NCBI GenBank assembly: GCA_011174845.1
Contig: DUEW01000002.1
Location: forward strand, 1-51,983
From: Anaerolineae bacterium
Lineage (GTDB): Bacteria; Chloroflexota; Anaerolineae; Anaerolineales; E44-bin32
Direction: 5' to 3'
DNA: 51,983 nt
A model generated the notes under the pieces. The model had not been told where the DNA came from. It saw only the letters and a list, made by a program, of their open reading frames with translations, and did not search any database. Below are positions 33,287 to 44,668 of the stretch, in pieces (within the stretch, counting starts at the first letter, position 1; each line of letters opens with the position of its first letter). The position numbers were made by a program, and so were the translations under genes.

Positions 33287-34567
33287 TTAACTTGTTATAA
33301 ACACCTTCGCTGCCGCTGAAGCACGACGTTCATCCACTGGAAGCATGAAACAGAATAAACTCCCTACGCCCTCCTTGCTCTCGCACCAAATTTGCCCATT
33401 ATGCATCTCGACCATGGATTTCGCGATAGAGAGGCCAAGTCCCATCCCCCCATGTTTACGTGTGAGATGAGATTCGACTTGATAGAACCGATCAAACACA
33501 CGATCGATGTCATCCTTGGGGATGCCAATCCCGGTGTCCACGACGAAGACTTTCACGTATCCTGAAGCTTCTTCCGCTTTGACTCCTACTTGACCCTCAG
33601 GATCCGTGAAGATGATCGCGTTCTGGACAAGGTTGGCCAACGCAACGTCGATCTTCTCTCGGTCACCATCCACCACGAGAGGGCTTTCATCAGGGATGTC
33701 GTAACTCAATTCAATGTTCTTCTTCTCCGCGGCTTCTTTAAAGCGTCCTACGATGTCTTCGATGACTTGACCCATCGAAAATGGCGCTCTACGAACCCGT
33801 GACTGCCCTTCATCTCTATGGGCGATGGTTGCCATGTCCTCGATGATGGTCTTCAAGCGCATCGCGCTGCGGATGATCACTTCCATCTGATCATCAAATT
33901 TCTCTCCGACTTGTTCCTTGAGGAAAGTTGAATGACCAAGTATTAATCCGAGGGGTGTGCGCAGTTCATGAGAAGCAATCGCGATGAAGTCCGATTTCAT
34001 CCTGTCCAATCGGCGCAGATCTTCATTTGCAATTTGAAGATCTTGAAGCAGCCTGGCATTTACGATCGCGATCGCAGCTTGAGAGGCCAGTGTCTCTAGA
34101 ATCGCAAGGTCATCTTCGGTATAATTACGCTGTTCTAGCTTGTTAACCGACTCGAGTACACCGATTGGTTCGTCTCTGATGATCAATGGGACGCCTAGGA
34201 TGGATCGAGTGTGGAAGTCGATTGTACGATCGACCTCGCGGTAGATACGGGGATCGTTGGTAGCGTCTTGAATGACCATCGGACGACAATTCTTAAAGAT
34301 CCAACCAGCGATGCTCGAATCTAGGGGGACGCTGACTTGGCTCAGTGAATCTTGTTGGTAACCGGGTGCTGCCTCAAAGCGTAATTCACCCGTGGCCGGA
34401 TCATGCAGAAGGATCGACGCCGCTTCGCTTTGTGTCAGCTCACATGCGACCTCAACGATCATTTGCAACAGGTCTTGAAGGTCGAGTGTCGATGTCAGGT
34501 TGCGGCTGATCTCAAGCAAGCGTTCGAGGCGTTGGGTTGTTGTTCGGAAGGCAGGCTTCTTAGCCAT
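33287..34567 (-). CDS. GAF-domain sensor histidine kinase (soluble)
   Basis: A 426-residue protein without membrane segments. A GAF domain (about residues 25-170) is joined by a short coiled coil to a HisKA domain, with phospho-acceptor His200 in IASHELRTPLG. The HATPase domain has the N box NLVQNAI, G1 DTGIGIPKDD and G2 HGGMGLGLSIA. It autophosphorylates in response to a cytoplasmic ligand or redox cue sensed by the GAF domain, which cannot be identified here. There is no response regulator beside it, so it is an orphan kinase. Confidence 0.93.
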   Translation of the reverse strand: MAKKPAFRTTTQRLERLLEISRNLTSTLDLQDLLQMIVEVACELTQSEAASILLHDPATGELRFEAAPGYQQDSLSQVSVPLDSSIAGWIFKNCRPMVIQDATNDPRIYREVDRTIDFHTRSILGVPLIIRDEPIGVLESVNKLEQRNYTEDDLAILETLASQAAIAIVNARLLQDLQIANEDLRRLDRMKSDFIAIASHELRTPLGLILGHSTFLKEQVGEKFDDQMEVIIRSAMRLKTIIEDMATIAHRDEGQSRVRRAPFSMGQVIEDIVGRFKEAAEKKNIELSYDIPDESPLVVDGDREKIDVALANLVQNAIIFTDPEGQVGVKAEEASGYVKVFVVDTGIGIPKDDIDRVFDRFYQVESHLTRKHGGMGLGLSIAKSMVEMHNGQIWCESKEGVGSLFCFMLPVDERRASAAAKVFITS

Positions 34568-34696
34568 CCGGCACGTCCTTCTCTTTAGAATGATTTTAGC
34601 ACAGCCACAACGCGTAGCAAGGTACTATAGTCTTACGCAAGTGTTTAATACCTTCGAGTAGAAGCCATTCGTCAAATCATCACCAAGGAGGCATGT

Positions 34697-35791
34697 ATGC
34701 CGGCGAGCAAGAAAGTGAAAGTGGCAATCATCGGTGTGGGAAATTGTGCGTCGTCTCTCGTCCAGGGAGTCCATTATTATCGGAATGCCAAACCCACAGA
34801 CCATGTGCCCGGGTTGATGCACGTCGATCTAGGCGGTTATCACATTCGAGATATCCAATTTACTGCCGCATTCGATGTGGTTAAGGGCAAAGTGGGATTG
34901 GATCTAAGCGAAGCACTTTTCGCACATCCCAACAACACGATAAAGTTTGCTGACGTCCCTAACCTCGGCATTCCGGTCCATCGCGGCATGACCCACGATG
35001 GGATAGGGAAATATTTGTCCGAGGTGGTAGAGAAGGCTCCAGGACCGACGGATGACATCATTGGCATTCTGAAGGATACCAAAACCGATGTGGTCATTAG
35101 CTTCCTTCCTGTGGGCGCAGAGATGGCGACCAAATGGTATGTTGAGCAAGTGCTGGAAGCGGGATGTGCTTTTGTCAACTGCGTCCCGGTCTTTATCGCC
35201 AGCTCTGAGTATTGGGCGGGTCGATTTCAAGAGCGGGGGCTTCCAATCATCGGCGATGATATCAAGAGTCAGGTCGGCGCCACTATCACCCATAGGGTTC
35301 TCACCTCTCTATTCAACGATCGTGGTGTACACCTCGATCGCACTTACCAGCTTAATTTTGGTGGCAATATGGACTTTTTCAATATGCTCGAGCGTGAGCG
35401 ATTGCAATCGAAGAAGATATCCAAGACGGGCGCAGTGACCAGCTTGATTCCTTACACAATGAGTATGGAAGATATTCATGTTGGTCCTAGCGACTATGTC
35501 CCCTGGCTGACAGATCGTAAATGGTGCTACATCCGTATGGAGGGCACGACATTTGGGGATGTGCCGCTCAATCTTGAACTTAAATTAGAGGTGTGGGATT
35601 CCCCAAATTCAGCCGGTGTGGTGATCGATGCCGTCCGCTGTGCGAAAATAGCATTGAACCGTAAGTTGGCCGGACCCATTGTGGCACCTTCTGCGTATTT
35701 CATGAAAACACCACCAAAGCAATTTACCGATGATGTGGCTCGACAAATGACCGAGGATTTCATCATCGCAGAAGTATCATCGGACGATTGA
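34697..35791 (+). CDS. ino1: Myo-inositol-1-phosphate synthase
   Basis: A 364-residue enzyme of the short (actinobacterial/archaeal-type) class. An N-terminal NAD-binding [12 protein letters not shown] lies near residues 13-24. [15 protein letters not shown] near 193-207 and [12 protein letters not shown] near 224-235 are the conserved MIPS blocks with catalytic lysines. It converts glucose-6-phosphate to inositol-1-phosphate, the first step toward phosphatidylinositol, inositol-phosphate lipids or compatible solutes. AAGGAGG lies 7 bases before the ATG. It lies 4 kb from the ceramide-type operon, which raises the possibility of inositol-containing sphingolipids. Confidence 0.95.
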   Translation: MPASKKVKVAIIGVGNCASSLVQGVHYYRNAKPTDHVPGLMHVDLGGYHIRDIQFTAAFDVVKGKVGLDLSEALFAHPNNTIKFADVPNLGIPVHRGMTHDGIGKYLSEVVEKAPGPTDDIIGILKDTKTDVVISFLPVGAEMATKWYVEQVLEAGCAFVNCVPVFIASSEYWAGRFQERGLPIIGDDIKSQVGATITHRVLTSLFNDRGVHLDRTYQLNFGGNMDFFNMLERERLQSKKISKTGAVTSLIPYTMSMEDIHVGPSDYVPWLTDRKWCYIRMEGTTFGDVPLNLELKLEVWDSPNSAGVVIDAVRCAKIALNRKLAGPIVAPSAYFMKTPPKQFTDDVARQMTEDFIIAEVSSDD

Positions 35792-35908
35792 TAGGTTCAA
35801 CTTCGCTCATCGGGTGACCTTTTAGTGGGTCCTTGGTTTATTCCCTCAGTTGGCAAGATGGATGGTCGTTCAACATTTACTCAATAGCTGCTTTTCGAGG
35901 AGGGTGGA

Positions 35909-36904
35909 TTGAAGGCCGTTTGGTTAGAAAAGCCTGAACCGATAGAGCGATCTCCCTTAAAATTAATCGAATTGCCCCGACCCATCGTTGAGTCGGGGCA
36001 ATTACTACTTCGCGTTCGAGCTTGTGGTGTATGTCATACCGATCTGCATACGGTCGAGGGTGATCTCGTTGCCCCAAGCTACCCAATCGTTCCTGGGCAT
36101 CAGGTTGTCGGTGTGGTTGAGGAACTCGGGGATGGTGTCGAGAGTTGGGTCGTTGGAGACCGGGTCGGTGTACCGTGGTTGTATCGCGCATGTGGTGGCT
36201 GCAAGCACTGCCTCAGAGGCGATGAGAACCTGTGTGAACAAGCTCAATTTACTGGTTTTCACGTCGACGGGGGCTATGCCGAGTACATAGTAGCAGATGC
36301 TCGATATGCTCTCCCGTTGCCAGAGGGGCTGAGTGACGAAGCGATGGCCCCCCTTCTATGCGCGGGGATCATCGGTTATCGATCCCTTCACAGGTCCGAC
36401 TTGCAGCCGGGTGAACGATTGGGGTTGGTAGGCTTTGGTGCTAGTGCTCATTTGGCAATCCAAATCGCGGTTTATTGGGGATGTGAGGTCTATGTTTTTA
36501 CGCGCAGCGAGGGTCATCGTCAACTTGCACGGGAACTGGGCGCTACTTGGGTTGGTGGATCGGAGGATCGCGCGCCTGAAGCACTAGACCGAGCAATCCT
36601 TTTTGCTCCGGTTGGAGATCTGGTGCCCATTGTGCTCAAGAAGCTGCGGCCAGGCGGAACCCTCGCCATTAACGCCATCCATCTCAGCCCGATCCCGGAA
36701 ATGGAATATCGGTTGATTTACGGAGAGCGTACTTTACGCAGCGTGGCGAATGCTACATATCGAGATGGTGTAGAGTTTCTTCAATTGGCTAACGAGATAC
36801 CAGTGAAAGCGAGTACGCAAACCTATCCTCTCGAGGATGCTAATCAAGCGCTGAGTGATCTAAAGAACAGCCGCATCGACGGCGCGGGAGTGTTGCTGCC
36901 ATGA
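35909..36904 (+). CDS. Zinc-dependent alcohol dehydrogenase, AdhP/AdhA type
   Basis: A 331-residue MDR protein: catalytic zinc Cys and Asp in RACGVCHTDLH (about 31-41), His in VPGHQVVG, and structural cysteines in CGGCKHCLRGDENLC. The nucleotide loop GFGASAH replaces the usual GxGxxG with an Ala, a pattern of the zinc-binding AdhA-like group. It starts at TTG (35909) with AGGAGGG upstream. The stop overlaps the next gene (ATGA), so the two are coupled. An 11-bp perfect inverted repeat (35971-36002) lies inside its 5' coding part. Confidence 0.9.
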   Translation: MKAVWLEKPEPIERSPLKLIELPRPIVESGQLLLRVRACGVCHTDLHTVEGDLVAPSYPIVPGHQVVGVVEELGDGVESWVVGDRVGVPWLYRACGGCKHCLRGDENLCEQAQFTGFHVDGGYAEYIVADARYALPLPEGLSDEAMAPLLCAGIIGYRSLHRSDLQPGERLGLVGFGASAHLAIQIAVYWGCEVYVFTRSEGHRQLARELGATWVGGSEDRAPEALDRAILFAPVGDLVPIVLKKLRPGGTLAINAIHLSPIPEMEYRLIYGERTLRSVANATYRDGVEFLQLANEIPVKASTQTYPLEDANQALSDLKNSRIDGAGVLLP

Positions 36905-37671
36905 TAATAATGGGAACCTCAGGCTTTTCTTATGATGATTGGATCGGAGTTGTTTATCCTGCAGATCTTCCTCGTTGGAAGTGGTTGTCGTTCTACGCCT
37001 CTCAGTTCGATACCGTTGAATTAAACGTTACTTACTACCGTCTCCCATCGACCAAAATAGCGACCGGTTGGGTGGATCGAACACCGGAAGATTTTCGCTT
37101 CACCGTGAAGGCTCATCGCGGCTTGACCCATGAGAGGAAAAATCCCGATTTCGACGCGTACATCGAAAGCCTTTCGCCTCTCATCGAATCAGGAAAATTA
37201 GCGTCCGTCCTCGCCCAATTTCCACATTCTTTCCATCCCACACCTGCCAACCGGGACTATCTCCTTCGTGTTCGTGAAGGGCTATCGGAATTACCCGTTG
37301 TGATTGAGTTTCGGGACAGCGCTTGGGTCACGGAAGAGACCTTTGATCAGTTGGAGGCGTTAGACCTGGGATTCTGCTGTGTAGATGAACCGCAATTGAA
37401 AGGCCTCATGCCTCCAATATCTCGCGCCAGTGGTCCCGTCGCTTATGTACGCTTCCATGGTCGTAATGCTGAACGATGGTGGCAACATGAACACGCTTGG
37501 GAGCGCTACGATTACACCTATAACGAGTCCGAGCTGGCTGAGTGGATTCCGCGCATCAAGGAATTGGAGGCAGCCGCACCCTTGACTTTGGTTTACGCCA
37601 ACAATCATTACCGCGGTCAGAGTGTGGACACTCTACGAAAATTGAACCAGCTTCTCGTAGGCGAGGGATGA
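36901..37671 (+). CDS. DUF72 family protein
   Basis: A 256-residue TIM-barrel-like DUF72 (YecE) protein. It starts IMGTSGFSYDDWIGVVYP and contains YASQFDTVELNVTYYRLPS, RFTVKAHRGLTHERK and a C-terminal YANNHYRGQSV motif, all family hallmarks. No biochemical role is established for the family. The start codon overlaps the stop of the Zn dehydrogenase, so they are co-translated. Confidence 0.92.
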   Translation: MIIMGTSGFSYDDWIGVVYPADLPRWKWLSFYASQFDTVELNVTYYRLPSTKIATGWVDRTPEDFRFTVKAHRGLTHERKNPDFDAYIESLSPLIESGKLASVLAQFPHSFHPTPANRDYLLRVREGLSELPVVIEFRDSAWVTEETFDQLEALDLGFCCVDEPQLKGLMPPISRASGPVAYVRFHGRNAERWWQHEHAWERYDYTYNESELAEWIPRIKELEAAAPLTLVYANNHYRGQSVDTLRKLNQLLVGEG

Positions 37672-37916
37672 TGGGACGCCTTTGAGCTAATACTGCCAAC
37701 CTCAAGATGAATTCCTGCCTATTGGTACACACCTGGAGTCATCCAAATCATAGATACATCGAGATGAGATTTATTAATATAAATCGAGCCGTGTGACACT
37801 CGACGTCCCTCGATTTGATGATCAAATACGCTGGGTGGTATAATGAATCGACAGCCATTTCCTCGCTTTCATGCCGAGATATCATAGCCTGCCAGCCAGG
37901 CTTGAAAGGGTGTGCA

Positions 37917-38672
37917 ATGTCTGGACATTCCAAGTGGTCAACCATTAAACGTAAGAAAGCCGCCGTTGACGCCAGGCGGGGGGCTCTTTTTACACGCTTG
38001 GCCCGTGAGATCACCATGGCTGCAAGAGAGGGCGGTGGAGATCCCAACACGAATTTCGCACTCCGGCTTGCCATTGAGCGCGCAAGAACCAACAATATGC
38101 CTAAAGGGAATATCGAGCGAGCCACCAATCGGGGCACTGGAAAGGATAAGGAAGGTGCATCGCTCGAGCAGATCATGTATGAAGGATACGCTCCGAACGG
38201 CATTGCCTTGATAATCGACGTTGTCACCGATAACCGCAATCGAGCCGTCGCCGAAGTGCGACATGTATTGACCCGTGCGGGTGGCAATATGGCAGAGGCG
38301 GGCTCTGTTTCTTGGCAATTTCGGCGCGCGGCGTATTTCGCTTTTTCTGCAGAGGATCTTGATCGCGAGCAAATCTTCGATTTGGCCGTTGAGGCTGGAG
38401 CCGATGACGTTGTTCTGGGGGATGATGATATCGAGATTGTTGGTCCCGTGGAGACATTTAAGGAGGTTAGCCTTCGACTACAGGACGCTAATATCCGTCC
38501 TGATGAGGCAGCTTTGAAAATGCTTCCCAACTCGGTGGTTCAACTACCATCGGATCAGGCAGTCAGGGTGATGCGATTAATCGAAGATTTGGAAGACCTC
38601 ACTGACGTACAAGATGTCTTTTCTAATTTGGACATCACCGAGGAGGCGGTTGTCCTCCTCGAGGCTGCGTAG
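37917..38672 (+). CDS. yebC: YebC/PmpR family regulator or translation factor
   Basis: A 251-residue member starting MSGHSKWSTIKRKKAAVDARRG, with EGYAPNGIALIIDVVTDNRNR in the middle and an acidic C-terminal half. YebC-type proteins were first described as DNA-binding regulators (PmpR), and recent work also ties them to ribosomes at polyproline stretches. The ATG at 37917 has AAAGGG 7 bases upstream; an open extension to 37815 is not part of the gene. It heads a yebC-ruvC-ruvA group, a common order in bacteria. Confidence 0.95.
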   Translation: MSGHSKWSTIKRKKAAVDARRGALFTRLAREITMAAREGGGDPNTNFALRLAIERARTNNMPKGNIERATNRGTGKDKEGASLEQIMYEGYAPNGIALIIDVVTDNRNRAVAEVRHVLTRAGGNMAEAGSVSWQFRRAAYFAFSAEDLDREQIFDLAVEAGADDVVLGDDDIEIVGPVETFKEVSLRLQDANIRPDEAALKMLPNSVVQLPSDQAVRVMRLIEDLEDLTDVQDVFSNLDITEEAVVLLEAA

Positions 38673-38700
38673 GCTTCCTCCACACAGGAATGTGGACAGC

Positions 38701-39201
38701 ATGCTGGTGATCGGCATTGATCCAGGGACAGCGAGTACTGGTTATGGATTTGTTCAACTAACAGCGAATGGCGGGCTCGAACTTGTCGATTTTGGCGTAA
38801 TCACTACACTTCCCAACCTACCTATGCCGGATCGCCTTCACCTCCTGTATAATCAATTGTCTCAACTCCTAACTCTCCACCAACCCAATAGCGGTGCGGT
38901 GGAGAAGCTGTATTTCCAGCGAAATGTATCGACGGCGATTTCTGTTGGTCAGGCAAGGGGGGTGACACTCCTGGCTTTAGCTGAAGCGGGTGTTCGGGTC
39001 TCGGAGTACTCGCCGCGTGAGATCAAACAGGCCATCGTGGGATATGGCGGAGCGGAAAAAAAACAGATACAACAAATGGTACAGACTTTGTTAGAGATGG
39101 AAACTCTCCCCGAACCGGATGACGCTGCAGACGCGCTCGCTATTGCGATATGTCATCTGCATTCCCTTCCCATGCGTGGGCTGTTGGAGGAGACTTCGTG
39201 A
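38701..39201 (+). CDS. ruvC: Holliday junction resolvase RuvC
   Basis: A 166-residue RNase H-fold endonuclease: catalytic Asp in VIGIDPGTASTGYG (Asp7), Glu in AVEKLYFQRN (about 65) and the C-terminal Asp pair in EPDDAADALAIAICH (about 140). It cuts Holliday junctions brought by RuvAB. The ATG at 38701 is preceded by AGGA; a GTG at 38692 is possible. Its TGA overlaps the GTG of ruvA (GTGA). Confidence 0.95.
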   Translation: MLVIGIDPGTASTGYGFVQLTANGGLELVDFGVITTLPNLPMPDRLHLLYNQLSQLLTLHQPNSGAVEKLYFQRNVSTAISVGQARGVTLLALAEAGVRVSEYSPREIKQAIVGYGGAEKKQIQQMVQTLLEMETLPEPDDAADALAIAICHLHSLPMRGLLEETS

Positions 39202-39776
39202 TCGCTTTCCTTCGGGGCCTAGTCCAACATATAGGGGAAGGTGAGCTTGTACTCGAGGTCGGGGGCGTCGGGTTAAGTGTAACTGTCCCCAAGGTCGTTC
39301 TCGAAGAGGCACCCGCCATAGGTCAACCCATGTTCCTGCACACTTATTTTGTGGTTCGGGATGCTTCGCTAAGCCTCTATGGTTTCAGCACTGTTGACCA
39401 GAGGGAATTATTTGAACTGCTATTACAAGTAAATGGCGTTGGACCTAAATTGGCGATCGCTGTGCTTTCGTACCTTTCACCGGATGTAATTCGGAGCGCA
39501 GTTGTGAATAATCAACCCGAAGTTCTCTCAAGGGTACCAGGTGTTGGACGGAAAACAGCACAAAAAATGATCTTCCATCTCAAAGACCGCCTCGTTGCGC
39601 CCCTCGAGGAGATTGGACTACCGAGCGAAATTGATACTGAGGTTTTGAGCGTGCTGACTGCGTTAGGTTACAGTCTAGTTGAGGCGCAAACTGCTTTGGG
39701 GTTCATCCCGGAAGATGCACCACAGGATGTCGAAGGGCGCGTAAAATTCGCTTTGAAATATTTCGCTCGACCTTAG
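39198..39776 (+). CDS. ruvA: Holliday junction DNA helicase subunit RuvA
   Basis: A 192-residue protein starting at GTG inside the ruvC stop (VIAFLRGLVQHIGEGELVLEVGGVG). OB-fold domain I is followed by the tandem helix-hairpin-helix motifs LLQVNGVGPKLAIAVLS and LSRVPGVGRKTAQKMIFHL, then domain III near the C-terminus that binds RuvB. ruvB is not in the window. It forms the tetramer that holds the junction open. Confidence 0.95.
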   Translation: MIAFLRGLVQHIGEGELVLEVGGVGLSVTVPKVVLEEAPAIGQPMFLHTYFVVRDASLSLYGFSTVDQRELFELLLQVNGVGPKLAIAVLSYLSPDVIRSAVVNNQPEVLSRVPGVGRKTAQKMIFHLKDRLVAPLEEIGLPSEIDTEVLSVLTALGYSLVEAQTALGFIPEDAPQDVEGRVKFALKYFARP

Positions 39777-40155
39777 GCGGGAATAACCATTACAGCCATA
39801 AGCCAAGCGTTCGATTGACAAGTAATAAATTTGTCATGAGTTTCTGGGGTAGGCTCAAGCTTGCCTTTTGTTCAGAATCCCGCGTTGATCAACTATAACG
39901 AGAGAAGAATATTAGGTTAATTCAACGGAAGCTGAGCTTGACATCGGTCGTTGGCTGGACAAAAGGTAAGCCATCAGGTATTATTCCCGCGTCTTATTTC
40001 GACTGTGTCCCATGTTGCAGGACTACCTCGGTGGACCATGTCAATAATGGACAATGACGGCCTGGCCTTCGATGTATATCGTATGTTGCCGGGCCTGATA
40101 CTGTGACTCTAGAACACTCGACAAAGGGAAAATCCCCCGCTGATTTGGAGGTGCC
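39777..40155. other. Gap before atpA
   Basis: This 379-base stretch sits where F0 subunits and delta (atpB, atpE, atpF, atpH) usually lie. I see none of them, even as fragments. It probably holds the atp promoter. GGAGG precedes the atpA ATG by 5 bases. Confidence 0.55.
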
Positions 40156-41817
40156 ATGTCGGATTTAGTCAGCAGCCTCTCCTCGGAGCTCCGCCGACAA
40201 ATCGATGAGTTCTCACCAGAGGTTGAACTGAAAGATGTCGGTTCCGTACTCGAAGCCGGCGATGGTATCGCTAGAATCTCCGGTTTAGCTGACGTGAGCT
40301 CGCAGGAATTGGTGCAATTTGCTAACGGCGTCATGGGCATCGCCTTTAACCTCGAAGCAGATTCGGTCGGTGTGATCGTGATGGGAGAGTATTCTGGTAT
40401 TGAGGAAGGGATGACCGTTTATAGCACAGGACGCATCGCTTCGGTTCCTGTAGGCGAGGATTTGGTGGGTCGTGTCGTAAACGCTTTAGGAGAGCCAATT
40501 GACGGCAAAGGTCCCGTCCAATTCGAATCCTTCAGACCAATTGAGCGGATCGCACCAGGTGTGGTGAAGCGTAAGGATGTGGACACTCCGGTCATGACAG
40601 GGATTAAAGCTATTGACGCGATGACCCCCATCGGTCGAGGCCAGCGTGAGTTAATCATCGGTGATAGGCAAACGGGTAAGACGGCGCTTGTCATTGACAC
40701 GATCATCAATCAAAAAGGGAAAGACTTAATTTGTATCTATGTTGCTATCGGCCAGAAACGAGCAGGTATTGCTCGTACCGTGGCAACGCTAGAACGATTT
40801 GGTGCCATGGATCACACCGTTGTGGTCGTAGCTGCTGCGGATGAACCAGCAGCATTGCAGTATATCGCTCCTTATGCAGGTTGCGCGATTGGCGAGTCGT
40901 TTGCTGTGCGTGGGCTTGACGCGCTGGTCGTATATGACGACCTCTCAAAACATGCATGGGCTTACCGTCAGGTGTCTCTACTTCTGCGACGTCCTCCGGG
41001 GCGAGAGGCATACCCAGGGGACGTATTCTATCTTCATAGCCGATTGTTGGAACGCGCGGTGCGTATAGCCGATCAGTATATGTTGGTAGCGGATGAATTT
41101 GAGGGAGAGGCTGAGGTGGAAGCTTCGGTTGATGGGCGGATTTTCGATGGACCCTTGGCTCGGCATGATGCTGAGCAGGCATTGGAAGCGATGACCGAGG
41201 GGGATAAGAATCGTGTCGCTAAAGTAAGAGGCTCAGGAGGTTCGCTTACTGCGTTACCGATCATTGAAACCCAACTGGGGGATGTCTCTGCTTACATCCC
41301 CACCAACGTGATCTCGATTACGGATGGACAGATCTATCTTGAGACTGATCTCTTCAACGCGGGCATACGTCCAGCGATCAACGCGGGACTGTCGGTATCA
41401 CGAGTGGGCGGAGATGCTCAAACGCGAGCGATGAAGCAGGTGGTGGGGATGTTGCGCTTGGATATGGCATCTTATCGAGAGGTGGCCGCTTTCGCCCAAT
41501 TTGGTTCGGACTTGGATAAAGCGACATTGTCGCAACTTAACCGTGGTCAGAGATTACAAGAAATTCTCAAACAACCGCAGTACCAACCTCTCGGGTTAGA
41601 ACAGCAAGTGGTCGTACTTTTTGCAGGAACACATGGCTATGCGGATGAAATTCCTCTTGATCAAATGGGGGAGTGGCAGGAAAAACTGCTGCGTAACCTC
41701 GAAACCTCGCACATCGAGATTCTTAAGGATATAGATGAACGTAAAGAATTAACATCTGAGACGGAGATCGAATTACGACAAGCCATCGAGACCTTTAATC
41801 GTGGTTGGCTTGGGTAG
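40156..41817 (+). CDS. atpA: F1F0 ATP synthase subunit alpha
   Basis: A 553-residue alpha subunit, about 40-50 residues longer than usual. It has EVGSVL-like and GDGIARI segments in the beta-barrel domain, a P-loop GDRQTGKT (169-176) and [25 protein letters not shown]. The extra length lies between [11 protein letters not shown] (near 297-306) and [10 protein letters not shown] (near 359-368), a highly acidic insertion of about 50 residues that most bacteria lack. The catalytic and arginine-finger regions are otherwise normal ([12 protein letters not shown]). It is the first gene of an F1-only operon. Confidence 0.95.
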   Translation: MSDLVSSLSSELRRQIDEFSPEVELKDVGSVLEAGDGIARISGLADVSSQELVQFANGVMGIAFNLEADSVGVIVMGEYSGIEEGMTVYSTGRIASVPVGEDLVGRVVNALGEPIDGKGPVQFESFRPIERIAPGVVKRKDVDTPVMTGIKAIDAMTPIGRGQRELIIGDRQTGKTALVIDTIINQKGKDLICIYVAIGQKRAGIARTVATLERFGAMDHTVVVVAAADEPAALQYIAPYAGCAIGESFAVRGLDALVVYDDLSKHAWAYRQVSLLLRRPPGREAYPGDVFYLHSRLLERAVRIADQYMLVADEFEGEAEVEASVDGRIFDGPLARHDAEQALEAMTEGDKNRVAKVRGSGGSLTALPIIETQLGDVSAYIPTNVISITDGQIYLETDLFNAGIRPAINAGLSVSRVGGDAQTRAMKQVVGMLRLDMASYREVAAFAQFGSDLDKATLSQLNRGQRLQEILKQPQYQPLGLEQQVVVLFAGTHGYADEIPLDQMGEWQEKLLRNLETSHIEILKDIDERKELTSETEIELRQAIETFNRGWLG

Positions 41818-41842
41818 AGTATAACTATAGGAGCGGATAGGT

Positions 41843-42778
41843 ATGGCCTCAGCGCGTGAGATGCGATTGCGTATCAGGAGCGTGGAGAATATCGCGCAGG
41901 TCACACGCGCGCTAGAAGCAGTTAGTGCAAGCCGGGTACGAAAAGCAGAACAGCGTGTGCGGCAAACCCGACCTTATGCTAGCAAAGCGTGGCAAGTCCT
42001 TCGACATTTATCGCTCCAACCAGGGCGTGATATGGTTCACCCGCTGTTGACACATCGTGAGGTTGTCGAAAATATCTTAGTCGTTCTCGTGAGCGGTGAT
42101 CGAGGGCTGGCTGGAGCCTATAACACGAACGTCATCCGCTACACCCTTGAAGCTTTCCAGAATTCTTCAGCTGAGGTCACATATATCACCGTCGGACGAA
42201 AGGGAAGGGATATGCTCCTTCGACGGAGGAAAAACATCCTCGCCGAATTCAGCAACTTGCCGAAGGAGCCGACTTTTGCTGATGTCTCAGCAATTGGTCG
42301 TATCGCCATTGATGAATATCTAGAAAGCAAGGCGGATCAAGTGTGGCTGGTTTACACTGATTTCGTTAATCTCCTGCGTCAAATTCCGGCGAGCAAACTT
42401 CTGCTTCCAGTTGAATTGGAGGAGATTCCCATTGGTGCTAACATCGCTGATGTTCAACCATCCGTAGGGGAGCATGAGGGTCCTGAACCGACCTATATTT
42501 ACGAACCAAGCCGTGATGTGTTGGTTGACGAAATCGTTCCAAGATTAACGGAATTGCAGATTTATCAAGCCATCATTGAGTCGCTAGCCAGTGAGCACGC
42601 TGCTCGCATGGTGACGATGCGAAATGCGACCGAAAACGCAGTCGATCTCGCTGATGCTTTACGCTTAGAGTACAACAAAGCAAGGCAGTGGGCGATCACC
42701 AGCGATATGCTGGATATCGCAGGTGGAGCAGAAGCCCTCGCGCAGTCGCAAGACTTGTGTAATAAAAGCCCGGAGTAA
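41843..42778 (+). CDS. atpG: F1F0 ATP synthase subunit gamma
   Basis: A 311-residue central-stalk subunit. The N-terminal helix MASAREMRLRIRSVENIAQVTRALEAVSASRVRKAE and the C-terminal helix SEHAARMVTMRNATENA form the rotor coiled coil. The middle Rossmann-like part has SGDRGLAGAYNTNV. It is about 20 residues longer than the E. coli protein. Tight spacing to atpA and atpD (25 and 3 bases) shows a single operon. Confidence 0.94.
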   Translation: MASAREMRLRIRSVENIAQVTRALEAVSASRVRKAEQRVRQTRPYASKAWQVLRHLSLQPGRDMVHPLLTHREVVENILVVLVSGDRGLAGAYNTNVIRYTLEAFQNSSAEVTYITVGRKGRDMLLRRRKNILAEFSNLPKEPTFADVSAIGRIAIDEYLESKADQVWLVYTDFVNLLRQIPASKLLLPVELEEIPIGANIADVQPSVGEHEGPEPTYIYEPSRDVLVDEIVPRLTELQIYQAIIESLASEHAARMVTMRNATENAVDLADALRLEYNKARQWAITSDMLDIAGGAEALAQSQDLCNKSPE

Positions 42779-44182
<1,404 letters not shown>

Positions 44183-44211
44183 TTAGCATATGATATGAAG
44201 GTGATGGGAAG

Positions 44212-44661
44212 ATGCCGATTCGATGTGAGATAGTCACCCAGGATAGATCGCTCTTCGAGGGCCCTGCCGACATCGTGATCGCACCTGGCTCAGAAGGTGA
44301 ATTAGGAATTTTACCTGATCATGCACCTCTTTTGGCAATGCTCGGCTATGGTTTATTGAGAGTGCGCCATAAAGGTGAAGAAGAAATCTTTACCATTGCT
44401 GGTGGCGTGCTGGAAGTTCGACCGGATATCGTGACCGTGCTAGCAGACGTGGGCGAGCACGTTGACGAGATTGACCTTGGGCGTGCTGAAGCCGCGAAAG
44501 CGCGAGCGGAGGAGCTGCTAAAGAAGGGTCCACCCCCCGACACAGACGAATATTTGGCGATCCAAGCTGCTCTCAAACGTTCGAATATAAGGCTTGAGGC
44601 GGCCCGTCGCTACAGACGAGCTCGTCGTCCCTCAAGGCCATCGGCTTCTGCAGAGGAGTGA
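44212..44661 (+). CDS. atpC: F1F0 ATP synthase subunit epsilon
   Basis: A 149-residue subunit. The N-terminal beta-sandwich has the typical GSEGELGILPDHAPLLAML block, and a C-terminal helical hairpin is rich in Arg and Ala (KRSNIRLEAARRYRRARR). It links gamma to the c-ring and can inhibit hydrolysis. The end has GAGGAG, which serves as the ribosome site of the mreB gene 7 bases downstream. Confidence 0.93.
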   Translation: MPIRCEIVTQDRSLFEGPADIVIAPGSEGELGILPDHAPLLAMLGYGLLRVRHKGEEEIFTIAGGVLEVRPDIVTVLADVGEHVDEIDLGRAEAAKARAEELLKKGPPPDTDEYLAIQAALKRSNIRLEAARRYRRARRPSRPSASAEE

Positions 44662-44668
44662 TATTTCG

